The notes: generated by a model not told the origin, from the sequence alone. A stretch of DNA of 64,000 nucleotides from Plantago ovata (GCA_028274465.1 CM051458.1:23823566-23887565), one strand, 5' to 3'; counted from the first letter of the stretch, positions 27,944-39,466 are shown. Numbers and translations: made by a program.

Positions 27944-29284
27944 CTTACTGATTTGATTGGATAATGTCGAGGACTCTTGCAGCAAAGGAAGATTAGAGGA
28001 GGAAGCAGCGTATGGCGAACAAGGATACCAAGATCCTTGGCTCGCTCAACTTATCTCCCCCTAGGAGTGCCTCGCACCACCGAGATGCCCTTGTGAAGGA
28101 GGGGCTCGAGACAAGAGAGAATCCCATCGAGGTGCTCAAGAAGGCCGAGGAGGATGCGGCTGCTAAGCTGGCCGAGGAGACTGCTGCTGGAGAGCTGGAG
28201 AAGCGGCCCGAGAAACCGGTTTCCAAGAAGGGCGCTGGAGAGAGGAAGCTCACTCTTGGGGGGACTAATGGGGGACTAATGAGCCTCCTCGTAAAAAGAG
28301 TAAGACTTCTGCTCTAAGTCAGGAAGCGGAGGTGAAGCGGCTCATCCAACTGTCAGAACTAGATCGCGCTCACGAGCTCATCTTGTGCTCGCTCCAGGTA
28401 TTACTCTTATACTTTTCAAATAAAGTTCTAAGTTTAAAAAACTATCTCCTCGCTTATAGAACTTATCCTCCTCACTTTTTATTGCAGCTCGAGAATCTCA
28501 AGGAAGCCTATGGCCAGGTAGCTGCGGATAGAGCAGACATTGGGGTCGTGATCGAGGACCTTGAGAAAAAGCTTGCGGCCGAGATGAATAAGAATAAGGT
28601 CGTGGAGGTGGAGACGGGCAAGCTCTATGCCAAGGTTGACCTGCTCGAGAAGGAGCTTGCTAAGGAGAAGCAAAGGACTAAATGCTACAAGGGGGCCTAC
28701 GCCACTCGATCTGCATGGAGAAGTTCAATAATAGTGTCCTCTCCTTCCTCCGGGGCAACCATTTAGAGACTGCTCGCGCTTTCATGGCCTCGGATACTTA
28801 CAAAAGAGCCAAGCAAGATGTCAAGGATGCTGCACGCGAGGAGGGTTTCTTCTCTTGTATCGGGCAGCTCAAGCGGATCGACCTACTGCCTAAGGACTTC
28901 GATCCTGATGCGCGCGAGGATATGCATGCAGGCCGACGATAAGATCTCTCCCGCTATCCCGATGAGGAGATTACTGATGAGATGCATCAGGCATGTGAGT
29001 TCGGGGAGCTGGTGACCGACCCAGAAGTTCCTTATCCGAGCAAGCCTGCATATCTTCCTGCTTGGGTGCCCGAGTGCTTAAGGAGTGGAGTTATCTATCC
29101 GTTCGACAAGACAGCTCTTCGCAATGCATCTTGGATCAAAGTGAGCGACCCAATGCTTGGTCGTCCTCAAGATTTTGTGGAGCCCGAGCTAGTCTTGTAT
29201 GAGAAGGCCATCAAGGAGTCTCAAGAGAAAGAGCGAGATCCCATCGAGATTCTCGAACTCCTAAGCCCATCTCGAGTGAAATAA
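27944..29284 (+). pseudogene. Second gypsy-type transposon gene copy, 3' exons only
   Basis: Homologous to 1,162-2,625. It has the same start after an acceptor (ATGTCGAGG here), a matching EVKRLIQLSELDRAHEL block before the intron 28,397-28,487, and a coiled-coil exon ending FVEPELVLYEKAIKESQEKE (FVEPEVCQYRARLIKEAES in the other copy). The exon carrying the gypsy-type domain is absent upstream. Damage is a TAG ten codons after the first ATG, a small GGGGGACTAATG duplication near 28,260 that shifts frame, and further shifts near 28,710 and 28,940. It is too diverged to be a recent duplicate of the first locus. Confidence 0.65.
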
Positions 29285-29415
29285 CATAGCATTAGTTTCT
29301 CTTGTTTGGTTTTAAATGAGTTAGTAATGTATTGATCCTTTTTGGCTTTACAGTACTTTGTAATCTTGAGCTGATGCTCCACTTTGTTTGGCTTTATATA
29401 TAAAAGCTTATTTTC

Positions 29416-29682
29416 CGACGGTGGCATTGTGACTCTCACGCGCCAATCCATTCTCTTCGTCTCTTCAAGGGATATCCATCCGTACCAAGTTTGCCCGTTT
29501 TGGACACCGGACGCGACCTGACGTATTTTGCGATTTTGAGATGACCTAATTCTGCAGTCGCTGTTTTCCGACCGCCAGTCTCCGATGGTGGCTCCATTGT
29601 TTACACGCGCCGGCTCTTTGGATTCCCCTCTTCAAGGGCTTTCTATCGACACCAAGTATGCCTGATTTGGGGCCCGCACGCG
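29416..29682 (+). repeat. Two ~167-bp tandem units in the LINE 5'UTR
   Basis: 29,416-29,515 and 29,583-29,682 align: CGACGGTGGC/CGATGGTGGC, ACGCGCC, CTCTTCAAGGG, ACCAAGT and a closing ACGCG. The period is 167 bp and the second unit abuts ORF1. Tandem 5'UTR monomers act as promoters in mouse L1; a similar role here is inference. Confidence 0.6.
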
Positions 29683-29730
29683 CTCTGTGTAGTTTTCCGA
29701 TCGATCTTTTATTTTTCTTCAAACCCTTCC

Positions 29731-31419
29731 ATGGAGGTGGCTGCTCTATTCCCGGAGCTTTCTGCACTCAATGGCTCTCCGGCCACCATTACACCATCAG
29801 CATCTTCCTTTGCAGAGGTGGTGGTATCTTCCCCAAGGATTCATGCTGCTCCAAGGCTGAATGATCCTCCTACTCATCAAACTATTCCGAACCGGCCATT
29901 GTGGGCTCTTCCGGGCCCGACTTTTGAGCCGGTTCGCAAAGGTACGACTCTTTCTGTTAAATTACATGATGATTTCTATAAGGAACAGATTACTAATTGC
30001 TCATCTACTTCGTTTATTGGGAGGTTGATTCTGCCCAAGGGCTCTACGCCTTGGAAATTTCATGATTTGCGTGAGGCTTTGAGAAAGCTTTGGAACACCG
30101 ATGCCTGGTCTATGCTTTCGATCGGTTTGAGATATTTTGTTTTCCAGTTTTAATCTACTGTCACAAGGGACTCAATTTTGGGTTCGACAATTTGGAAGCT
30201 TTCGCCAGGGAATTTATATTTGCAGCCTTGGGTCCCTAATTTTGTTCTTGGCAAAACAACATCCACACGTGTGCGTGTTTGGGTACGTTTATATGGTCTG
30301 CTTTATGAGCATCATCACATTTCTGTTATTATGTCATTGGCAGCGGCTCTTGGTACTCCAATTCGGCTGGATAAGGCCTCGTTGGATCGTTGTTTTGGGA
30401 ATTATGTTAAGGTTCTGGTGGAAGTTGATCTCTCCCAACCTTTGGATTATCAGATTCAACTTGAAACTCCTGCAGGTGATATTTGGATTGAAGCTGTTTA
30501 TGAGGAGCTGCCTGCGTTTTGTATTACTTGCCAAGCGGTTGGTCATGCAACTGAAGCTTGCAACAGGAACAAAGATACTGGGGCTCCCAGTTCCATTCCT
30601 TCATCTCCCCGTTCGGATAACGCTATGCCAGATTCTACAGCTGAAGTTGTTCATGCTTCTTCTCGTGCTAATATTGGTGGCGCTACAGCTTCTTCTACTC
30701 GTGTTTCAACTCCGGCAATTAGTAACGCTTCACCTAGTTCGAACATTGTCTGTATTCCTAGTTCCTCTACTTCGAGGGGTAATAATCCGGCCTCTACTGT
30801 TTCTGGCCGTACGCAAGCTGCTGGTCTGGTTTGGCGTCCTTCTTCTTCGACTTCGGCTGCTAATGCTTCTCGTTTTGTCCCTCGGCAAAATGTCCCCTTG
30901 CCCAAAAGGTCAGCACTTCCGGCTGTAAATGCGTTGGTGGAGAAGAATAGCTTTGCGGTGTTGGGTTCTATTTCGGAGGATCAGGCCCCAAGGGAGGAGG
31001 CTTCCAATCTACCAACATCTATTTTGTCTCGTGATACACAAGGCTCCCATCCTCCGGTGCAACTTGATCATGCGATTTCGGATTCTGCTGTTGGTAATCT
31101 AGGGGAAAGGGGAGCGACCATCTCACTGGTTGTGGGAGGCGAACCGCCCCCCACCCCAGGCGGTGCGCCCCATGCCTCCAGTACACTTCTTCCATCTCTG
31201 GACATGAGGGGCGGTTCGCTCCACGCGCCAGGCGGTGCGTCCCGTGCCTCTAGTGCCCATCTTCCATCTCTGGACGCTTTGAAAGCTATGGAAATTGTGG
31301 CGGGAGCTAAATGGGGTGAATTAGAAGATGATGATGATGTTAATATGGATCTCACCAATCGGATTTTAGCTGGACATTCCCCTGCTCCTAAGCAAGTAGC
31401 TTTAACGGGTTCCAAATGA
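29731..31419 (+). pseudogene. LINE ORF1 (Gag-like, one nonsense codon)
   Basis: 562 codons in one frame, broken only by TAA at 30,151-30,153 within the DUF4283-like RNA-binding region (VKLHDDFYKEQI ... WKLSPGNLYLQPWVPNF). A CX2CX4HX4C knuckle follows (CITCQAVGHATEAC). The C-terminal half is Ser/Pro/Ala-rich and contains a 24-residue in-frame duplication (31,132-31,275). It ends in an acidic DDDDVN patch. Role: nucleic-acid binding and chaperone component of the LINE particle. A single transition (CAA to TAA) would explain the stop. No splice signal is needed. Confidence 0.8.
31132..31275 (+). repeat. 72-bp in-frame duplication with GC-rich palindromes in ORF1
   Basis: Units 31,132-31,203 and 31,204-31,275 both end CTTCCATCTCTGGAC. 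They contain GAGGCGAACCGCCCC and GGGGCGGTTCGCTCC, nearly the same palindrome as in the Athila-type LTRs. The encoded repeat is of the form GG...PGGA..ASS..LPSLD. Confidence 0.85.
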
Positions 31420-34400
31420 ATGGTCTCTTTTGGAATATTCGAGGTTTTGGGAACATTGATTCTCAGAACATGTTACGTCATCATGTACTATCTTTTCGTC
31501 CACGATGGCTTGCTTTAGTGGAGCCTAAGATTCCCTCCTCTCAAATTTCAGATTCTTTCTGGAGTTCTTTGGGTTTGCGGTTCCTTGGTGCAAATGTTCG
31601 CAATAATAGTTTACCTAACATCTGGGTTCTAGAGGAAACTTCTATTACGGGTTCCTCTATCATTTTCTCTTCTTCGCAATCTGTGGTTATTAAAGTTAAT
31701 TGGTTGCATTGTGATTTCATTTTAGCTTTCATTCATGGTCATTCTGATTATATTTGTCGTCGAACTTTATGGCAGGATTTGTTGTCTATTCAAGGGCTTC
31801 CGGTGTGTTTACTTGGTGATTTTAATGCGGTCCTTGGGGCGCATGAACGCTCGGCTGGTAGCCCTTCCCGTGTTGGAACATGGGATTTTCAGTCCTTCAT
31901 TAATGATGGTGATTTCCTGGATTTACCTAGTGTGGGACCTTTCTTCACCTGGTCTAATCATCGTTTCTCTCATGGTATCTGGAAACTCGTATAGACCGTG
32001 TCCTAGCTACGCAAAGTTTTATTGACCTTTTGGAGGCGGTGAATGTTAAGGTGGGTTTAAGAGCTTGCTCTGATCATAGCCCCCTTTTCCTTGGTTGCTC
32101 TCCGTTGGGTGTTATCTCGAAGCCTCGCCCTTTTAGATTCCAGGTAATGTGGCTTTCACACAAAGCTTGTGAGGATTTAATAAAGCAATCTTGGAATTCA
32201 CCGTTGACTGCGATGGGGGCTTGTTCCTTGGTTCAGCGGAAGCTTAAGAGGCTGAAAACTTCTTTAAGGGAGTGGAATCTCACTGTTTTTGGTGATATTA
32301 AAGTTCGCATCACTGAGGCTAAGACTGAATTGGAGGGGATTCAACAACTTCTAGCTTCCTCTGATTCACCGCATGTTTTCCATGGTCAGGAGCTGGTGGC
32401 ATTGCGTAAGATAAATGAGGTGTTGCATCAAGAATCAATTTTCTTGCGTAAAAAATGTCGAGCTTCTTGGCTCAAAGATGGTGACAGGAACACGAGCTTC
32501 TTTCATCGCTCTTTAAAGATTCGCCAAGGGAAGATGGGAATTTCTATTCTACGTATTGGGGAGGATTTGTCTCATGATGCGACAGCCATTAAGAATCATA
32601 TTATTGCTTACTATGAGCAACTTTTTACGCAGAATCCAACGGCTTCTAGTTCCTTCGATGGCTTGGAGGGTGTCATTCATCCGGTTATTACAAATGAGCA
32701 GAATCAACAGTTACTTATGGTCCCCACGGAGGAGGATATTCGCAATGTGGTGTTTGGTATGTCCCCGGATAGTGCTCCTGGTCCGGACGGCTATGGTGGT
32801 CGTTTCTATCAGTCAATGTGGCATATCATTGGTCCTGAAACTTGTGCGGCGATTTGTGCTTTCTTTGTGCATGGTTCCTTCCCTTCCGGGCTAAATTCTA
32901 GCTTTGTCACTTTAATTCCAAAGGTGCAATATGCGGTGCGCATTGAGGATTATCGCCCTATTGTTCTTGGCAATTTTTTGTACAAGATCATTACGAAGAT
33001 TTTAGCGGACATGTTAGGTCCTATTCTTGCTGCTACTCTTTCTTTCCATCAGTTTGGTTTTATTCCTGGAAGACGTATCCATGATTGTATTGCACTAGCC
33101 TCTGAAGGAGTTAATGGTCTTGGATGTAGATGCTCGAACGGGAACTTGATTTTAAAAGTTGACATTCGGAAAGCTTTTGACACTCTTCGCTGGTCTTTTC
33201 TTCTTCGAGTTCTGTCGCTTCTCGGTTTCTCTCCAACTTTTGTCGCTTGGATTGATTATTTGCTTCACTCTGCCAAGCTTTCTATTTTGATCAACGGGGC
33301 TCCTGAGGGATACTTTAGTTGTTCGCAAGGAGTGCGTCAGGGGACCCTTTGTCCCCTTTGCTTTTTTGTGTGGCGGAAGAAGTTTTGAGCAAGATGATTG
33401 CAAGGGCAGCCAACTCAGGGGAGCTCTCTAGTCTTTTTCTTGGTCGAAATATTTCCTTTCCCTCTCATCTTTTATATGCAGATGATGTAATTGTTTTTTG
33501 TAGGGCGACACAAGCTAATTGCCGAGCTCTCCTTCGAATTTTCACACAATATGCAGCTTGGTCGGGCCAAGTCTTCAATCCCCAGAAGTCTCGGGCTTAT
33601 TTTAGCACCTACATATCTCGTGCACGCCGTTTAAGGATGTGTAGATTATTGGTAATTGTGGAGGGTAGCCTTCCTTTCACTTATCTCGGTGTCCCTTTGT
33701 TCAGAGGAGCTCCTCGGGTTCGGCATCTCCAGGCACTTGCTGACTCTATAATCTCAAAGTTCAGCAAGTGGAAAGGTTCGTCCCTCTCTATGGCTGCTCG
33801 GGTTTGCCTTGTTCAATCTGTGATTCAGGGCGCTTTTGTTCATTCCATGATGATCTATCGCTGGCCGGTCTCTTTACTTAAACGCATGGAAGCTAGCATA
33901 AGGAATTTTGTTTTCACGGGCAATATTCTTAAGAAAGCTACTGTTTCAGTCTCTTGGAAGAAGTGTTGTGCGCCCAAGCTGGAGGGCGGTTTGGGATTAC
34001 GCTCTTTGTTTGCAGCAAATTTAAGTTATCTCTCAAGGCTCACGTGGGATATCTGGGTGGCTAAGATCCCTTACTTGGAGGTTTTTCGTCACAATTTTCT
34101 TCGGGGCAGCCAGTTGCGCTCCTATGTTACTTCGTCTATCTGGTTCGGTTTTCGAGATTGTTTGCCTAAACTTGCTTCTTCCACTCGGTGGTTGGTTTCT
34201 CAAGGTTCTACCATTCATTTTTGGCTTGATAGCTGCCTTTTCGCATTTGAGGCTGAGTTAATTGCGTCTATGCATGCTATCTTGATTGCTTTCTCTCGTG
34301 GATGGCACCATTTATGTTGTCAATCTGCTCAGCACTCGTTCTTCGCAGGTTCCTTGGAAGTACAAAAATCAGTGGCTACAAATTCTAGAGTGTCTAAACG

Positions 34401-34567
34401 CTATGGAGTTCAAGGTCTCTCATATTTATAGGGAAGGAAATTCCGTTGCGGATGCTCTCTCCAATTTGGCGACGGATGGCTTTTGGGATACCGCTTCCGC
34501 TAGTGTTTGTAGTCTTGTATTTAGGGACATGTTTGGTCTTCCCTATTATAGGTTCCCGCAACATTAA
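31416..34567 (+). pseudogene. LINE ORF2: endonuclease, reverse transcriptase, partial RNase H
   Basis: The N-terminus is an exonuclease-endonuclease-phosphatase domain (FWNIRGFG, GDFNAVL, SDHSP). A 1-nt frameshift lies near 31,975. The reverse transcriptase shows PGPDGYGGRFY, FIPGRRI, the motif A region KVDIRKAFD and the catalytic YADD near 33,476. A frameshift lies near 33,345 in the QG block. The usual zinc-finger RT-associated segment is missing: WLDSCLF runs straight into the RNase H-like AFEAELIA at about 34,240, so an internal deletion has occurred. A last frameshift near 34,300 precedes the RNase H tail (VADALSNLATDG). Plant L1 clade; inactive. Confidence 0.85.
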
Positions 34568-34771
34568 CGCTCGGCACTCTTTTTCCTAGGCACAGGTTTT
34601 TCCCAATGGGTTTTTCCGTGATTGGGTTTTAACGAGGCCCGCGGTTGCAACCAAGCTACGTTCTCTAGTAGTTTGGGTTAGTTAGCATCTGTGAGTTTAC
34701 GCTGTTCATTGCTTTTGTATACTCTTTGTACTCTTTTTCCGTTTAATATTTGCACCATTCATTCAAAAAAA

Positions 34772-35107
34772 CATATAACTCATATTATGGACAAAAATAA
34801 TTAAGTAAAAAATTATCAAATGGCCAAAGAAGTAGTCCATAAGTTTCCGGCAAAGAAACGCAGAGGAAACGTTTCCTAAGGAAACGTCAGGTCATTTGAA
34901 GTTTTCGTGCTTCATAGCTACGAAGTATAAGTTAGAGGAAACTTTAAATTGAATAGGTAAATTTAGTTTCGTGCTTCATAGCTACGAAGTATAAATTAGA
35001 GGAAACTTTAAATTGAATAGGTAAATTTAGTTCTTTTGGCCAAATTTGTAAGGAAGTAAGGTGGTCTTTCACATATAACGTGGGCGATGTTAGAGAGTGT
35101 CAAATGT
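34772..35107. repeat. Spacer with a 64-bp direct duplication
   Basis: Two near-identical 64-bp units at 34,903-34,966 and 34,967-35,030, beginning TTTCGTGCTTCATAGCTACG. Just upstream is a perfect small inverted repeat ACGTTTCC-TAA-GGAAACGT (34,869-34,887). No gene. Confidence 0.9.
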
Positions 35108-36494
35108 GAAAAAATGCAGATATAGTCCTTTATTGTGGCTTCTGTGCAGATATGGTCCTTCATTGTGTCATTGTGCATCTATAGTCCTTTATTGTGGTAA
35201 AATGTGCATATATAGTCCATTTAGCACATATGATCCTTTATTGTGGTACAAATATGCATCTACAGTCCTTTATATAATATTAAGTAAATACAAATGTAAA
35301 TTTTATCTTGGACCCCATATTTATATACGTCGTTTATTATGTTTGGATCAATGTTATACCAATTGTTGCATCTCTTATTAGCTAGATGTAGTTACATCCC
35401 ACACTACAAGAAAACAGCCATTTAGTGACGGAATAATAGCGACGGATAGCATCCGTCGCTATTTAGCGACGGATCGGTGAGTGTAGCGACGGATGAACAC
35501 GAACTGCGCTCTAAGCTCAGTTCGTGCAACGAAACATCCAGTTCGTGTTCTAATTAGCGACGGATATGATTTATCCGTCGCTATAATAGCGACGGATAAA
35601 GTTATCCGTCGCTAAATTTGTTGACCAACCTATTTTTTATGAAGGAAAAAAGGAAAATAAGTAAATAAATAAACATATAGCGCCGGATGAGTTCATCCGT
35701 CGCTAAGTCGCGATATACAGACGACCGACCTTTCTTCTTCCTCATTTCTCTGTTTCTCCATTTTTTGTTTATCTCGTTTCTGCTTCTTCTTCTTCGCTCG
35801 ATCCATCTCCAAACTCAACCAATTCAAGCAAATTTTAGCTCAAATCGAAGCCTATCCAACAAGGAGTTCGATCCCTAATCAATTTGGAGTTTTTTTCAAC
35901 AGTTTGAGGTAATTAACATAAACCCTAAATTTTGGGTATTTTTCATTTTGATAGTGATTTTGATTTTGATGTTGATTTTGATTGAATTTTTTCTATGTTT
36001 ATTGGAGTCTAGGGTACGAGGAGCAAGACACCTCCACCGCCGGACCGCCACCGCCACCGCGCCGGACCACCACCACTTACTTTCTCCCTCTCTTCCCCAT
36101 TTAAAAGGTTAGGATTCCTAACTGTCAGTTTATTAATTTTAATTTAGGGTATGTTAATTTTAATTTAGGGTTTAGGGTTTCTTGATTGAATTTGTTAATT
36201 TAGAAACTTGTTAATTGTTAATTTAGATAGTACATCAAGTGAATTTTGTTTAATCTGCCTAACCCTTATTTTTTCGTTTTTCTTTTTTTCTTTTATGTTA
36301 TTATGTACTTAGTTTAACTTAATTTTGGAAATGCTTAATAATTAACTCAATAAGCAAAAAGGAAAAAAATGATTAATAAACTGAATAAGAAAAAAAGAAT
36401 ATGTGACTGCAATGAACATATATTAGAAAGATAGAAAATATAAAAAGTTAGAATTTTTATTAATAATATAGTTTACATAACTCAATTCTAGTCA

Positions 36495-36760
36495 CTCTTC
36501 ATCCCCTCGTCCTCGTCCTCGGAGCTTGACTCCTCATGTAGGAGCGACCAGTCGATGACATCTTTTGGTTCCAAAAGTTGTTGTTGACATATCTTGCAGA
36601 AGACTCCTTGGTCTTCTAGTGCTCAACCTCCTTGTGCTCACAAGGGGGAGGAGTAGGAGATTTGGGGGGAGATGGAGGAAATGCCTCTTGGAGAGCTTCC
36701 TCCATTTCAGCCAACATTTCGGGATCAATTTGTGGTGGGGGAAAAATTCATGAGGCATAC
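36495..36760 (-). pseudogene. Minus-strand gene remnant in the complete CACTA
   Basis: Two minus-strand frames look coding but are interrupted: IDPEMLAEMEEALQEAFPPS and then KDVIDWSLLHEESSSEDEDE ending in a stop near 36,490. The composition (Pro/Ser linker, acidic C-terminus) resembles CACTA transposase-gene tails, but I do not recognise a domain. It is convergent with the plus-strand remnant at 37,498. Confidence 0.4.
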
Positions 36761-37090
36761 ATTTATGTAATGACTTTTAGGATTTCCAAAATTAAAGATT
36801 TTTGGTAATATCTAATCATTTTATAAAGTGTGATGATGATATACGTATATGCATAAAAAATACAAACACACTGTCCTTCGGACACACCATCACTTCCATA
36901 TATATATAGATTGATGAATGGTATGGTAGTGCTAGGCTTGTGAATGATTGTAGTACGCTGGTACCGTAACAACAACATTTCTAATGTCGTTGTTACTGTA
37001 CCAACGTATTTCAGCCATTCTCAAAGTTTAGTTCAATATCGTAATCATGTAAACCCTCTATTCTTAATAAGTTGTATATGCATAATGTAG

Positions 37091-37208
37091 TATGTGAGCA
37101 AGAAATGTGTCTGGATGTTTAGGAGTTTGAAGTCTCCATCTTTAGTCAGTAACGAAAGATGGAGATTTCAAGATCCTAAAGATCCAGACATCCTTTCGTG
37201 TTCACATA
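37091..37208 (+). ncRNA. Candidate miRNA-like hairpin precursor in the CACTA
   Basis: Arms 37,091-37,143 and 37,155-37,208 are inverted repeats over 53-54 nt, with about six mismatches, a G:U and one single-base bulge, closed by an 11-nt loop (AGTCAGTAACG). The stem includes TGTCTGGAT, TTTAGGA and TCTCCATCTTT. Length, stem and loop fit a plant pre-miRNA or a young hairpin siRNA locus; it codes for nothing credible. In rice, miR820 arises from CACTA elements, which makes the location suggestive. No expression data, so the ncRNA call is inference. Confidence 0.4.
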
Positions 37209-37497
37209 TAACGACGGATTTGTCTAAAAACATCTTGTATTTGTCGAAACACATCTTGTATTTGTCTAAACACATTAAGAGTTTGTATTTTAGTGTTTTG
37301 TATTTGATTGTGATGATGCTATATGTATATTAGTTTCCATGGATCAAGCACAGCAACCGGGCGACCCTCGACGGATCAATGGGCTTCTAGTATTGTCCAC
37401 CAACGGATCTAAGTAAGTTGTTAATAAATTGGTATTTAATTGTTCTTGTATATATAGTTGTCGATACTCCAACTTTTAATCGTTCAAAATGTGTGAC

Positions 37498-38077
37498 AGG
37501 TTTCAACCTACTATAGCTTTTAGAAGGATTACAATGCTCATGAAAAGAGAGTTCTTTACGCCTCTTGGGAGTGGCGGAGAAAGGTGGGCTACGGTTCCTC
37601 GACCCGTGAAGGAGCACTTGTGGGAAGAATTCCAGGTACTTTACTATCTTTACTTGAATATTTCTATATTGGATTCTTGGGGCATTGTCTTAATTATATA
37701 CGTGTACGTACATTACTTGTTTATCTGTTATTGGGGCATTGCCTATATTATCTATTCTTGGGGCATTGCCTATAGTATCTATTCTTGGGGCATTGCCTTT
37801 ACTGTACATATGTGTATGCACATTATTTATTCTTGTGGGGCACTGATGTGGGATTTTTTGTGGGATTGTTGTGTTGCAGAAATACTACTATGTCCCTCCT
37901 GCCAATGCGGAGGAGATATTGAGGGTATTCAACATCCGGGCGGAAAAGATTCACAGGCGTTCGATTTATTATGCCAAGGAAAGGTACTTTCGACATAAAG
38001 AATGGGTTCAGTACCTCAATCCGGAGCATCGGGATCTGTGGCTGGAATCGTGGAAGAACCATGTGACTCGTGAGTAG
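37498..38077 (+). pseudogene. CACTA plant transposase-like gene fragment (two exons)
   Basis: Exons 37,498-37,635 and 37,880-38,077 with GT/AG splice sites. The protein has PRPVKEHLWEEFQ joined to KYYYVPPANAEEILRVFNIR and ends WLESWKNHVTRE followed by TAG. This is the pattern of plant Ptta/En/Spm accessory proteins (Transposase_24-like), similar in kind to the gene at 22,849. N- and C-terminal exons are not identifiable, so it is a fragment. Confidence 0.55.
37673..37810 (+). repeat. ~27-bp intronic minisatellite
   Basis: Four imperfect copies of TTCTTGGGGCATTGCCTATA-like units in the intron 37,636-37,879 of the CACTA gene fragment. Confidence 0.8.
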
Positions 38078-39466
38078 GCGCATAGGGATGGGGCGTTGAC
38101 GGCTGAAGGGGTCGGTTGGTTAGTGGAGAGCCCGTAGGATTAGTGCTTTTTAGGATTGTTATTCTTTACCCATATATTTTCGGATTCTCGTTTATTTTAA
38201 TGATTATCTTCGTACCTTTTAGTTTCTTTGTACGTACACTTTTAGTTTTTTTATTGAAATTTCGATTATCGTAAAATGAATCAATCGTATATATTTTGTT
38301 AGTCGTACTCAATTTTGAGTTAAACTAACAATTTTTCACATAAATTCACTAAAACAAAAAATCAATTTAAAAAAAAAAAACATCAGAGAAGTTAGCGACG
38401 GATTAGTTTATCCGTCGCCAAATTCCCCTCGCAAGGGAATGACACGTGTCCCTTAGCTTTAGCGACGGAATACATAATCCGTCGCTATTTATACATACGG
38501 ATAAAGTCATCCGTCTCTATGTTGGTCAACGACAATATAGCGATGGATAAACTGAACCGTCGCTACATATAGCGACGGATAATATTAACCGTCTCTTTAT
38601 TTTTTAGCGACGCCACTTTTCGCGACGTCCTATTTAGCGACGGGCTTTCTGTCGCTATTGGTGTTTAGCGACGGATCGCTAACATATAGCGACGGATGGC
38701 GTCCGTCGCTAAATCCGGTTTTCCTTGTAGTGCCATCCCACGAATTTGAATTTTCGTGAATTAATTTGGAAAGTTATTTTTTGCCCTTAATGAAAATATT
38801 GAGTTTTGAAAGATTCCAAAGAGCTTCAATCAATTTCGATTTATTACACACTTGACGCAAATTTTTCCAGTTTTACCAAATTGACACTAAATAATTCAAC
38901 ACGACACAACTTTTCTAAGTTGTAAAGTACTCTCAACTCTTATTGTTAAATAAACCCTAATAAACTTTATGTTGCAAAACAAAATCAAAATAAAAAAATA
39001 CAAACCTAGCTCTGCTAGGAGGTGAGCTCCAATTGGAGGTTTAATTATACAGCTTCAATCAGAGTTGGAATAAAGCTCTGATCGAAGCTAACCAAAGCTG
39101 TTAGAATTCAACCAAAGTTGTTAGAGCTCTTGTACTAATGGTGCTCCGGTCGGAGCTCGGATATCGAAATTAAATTTCGGTACCAAAATTATAAAAGATA
39201 ATAAGAAAATTAAAAGTTAAATGGGACAAAGATGAAAAACCCGCAAAATAAGAAGATGGGGATAGAGTCAAAGATATTAGGGATGTGTTTATTCTATTAT
39301 CTATTTAACTTTTATTTTAATGTAATAATTATGTTGTAAAGGGACTATATGTGCACTCTTTACCACAATAAAGGACCAAATGTGCACGATGACACAATAA
39401 ATGACTATATCTGCACCAAAGCCACAATAAAAAAAAGACTATATCAGCGTTTTTCCCTGTCAAATG

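Larger units (their letters stand above)
29412..34771 (+). mobile_element. L1-type LINE retrotransposon
   Basis: Two-ORF non-LTR element: 5'UTR with tandem units, ORF1 29,731-31,419, ORF2 31,416-34,567, about 200 bp of 3'UTR and a short A7 tail at 34,765-34,771. ORF1 and ORF2 overlap in ATGA. The left end is estimated from the start of the 5'UTR repeats. No convincing target duplication was seen around the A tail. Confidence 0.85.
35402..38732. mobile_element. Complete CACTA element (3,331 bp) nested in the MULE
   Basis: Begins CACTACAAGAAAAC and ends TTTTCCTTGTAGTG with the expected 3-bp target duplication CCA on both sides. Dense AGCGACGGAT / ATCCGTCGCT subterminal repeats occupy 35,425-35,705 and 38,390-38,720. 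It encodes only gene remnants, so it is non-autonomous. It belongs to the same family as 22,798-25,661. Confidence 0.93.
35108..39457. mobile_element. Non-autonomous Mutator-like element (MULE), hosting a CACTA
   Basis: A 9-bp target duplication TGTCAAATG flanks it exactly (35,099-35,107 and 39,458-39,466). The terminal inverted repeats are ~110 bp (35,108-35,220 and 39,345-39,457, about 80% by eye), starting (T/G)G(A/G)AAAAA and containing GCAGATATAGTC and TCCTTTATTGTGGTAAA. The TIRs are built from a ~27-bp quasi-repeat of TGCANATATAGTCCTTTATTG type. Without the nested CACTA the element is about 1.0 kb with no transposase, so it is non-autonomous. Confidence 0.88.

Noticed and set aside
30137..30928. 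Leu-rich membrane protein
   Set aside because: A +1 shadow of LINE ORF1; the knuckle and RNA-binding region lie in the other frame.
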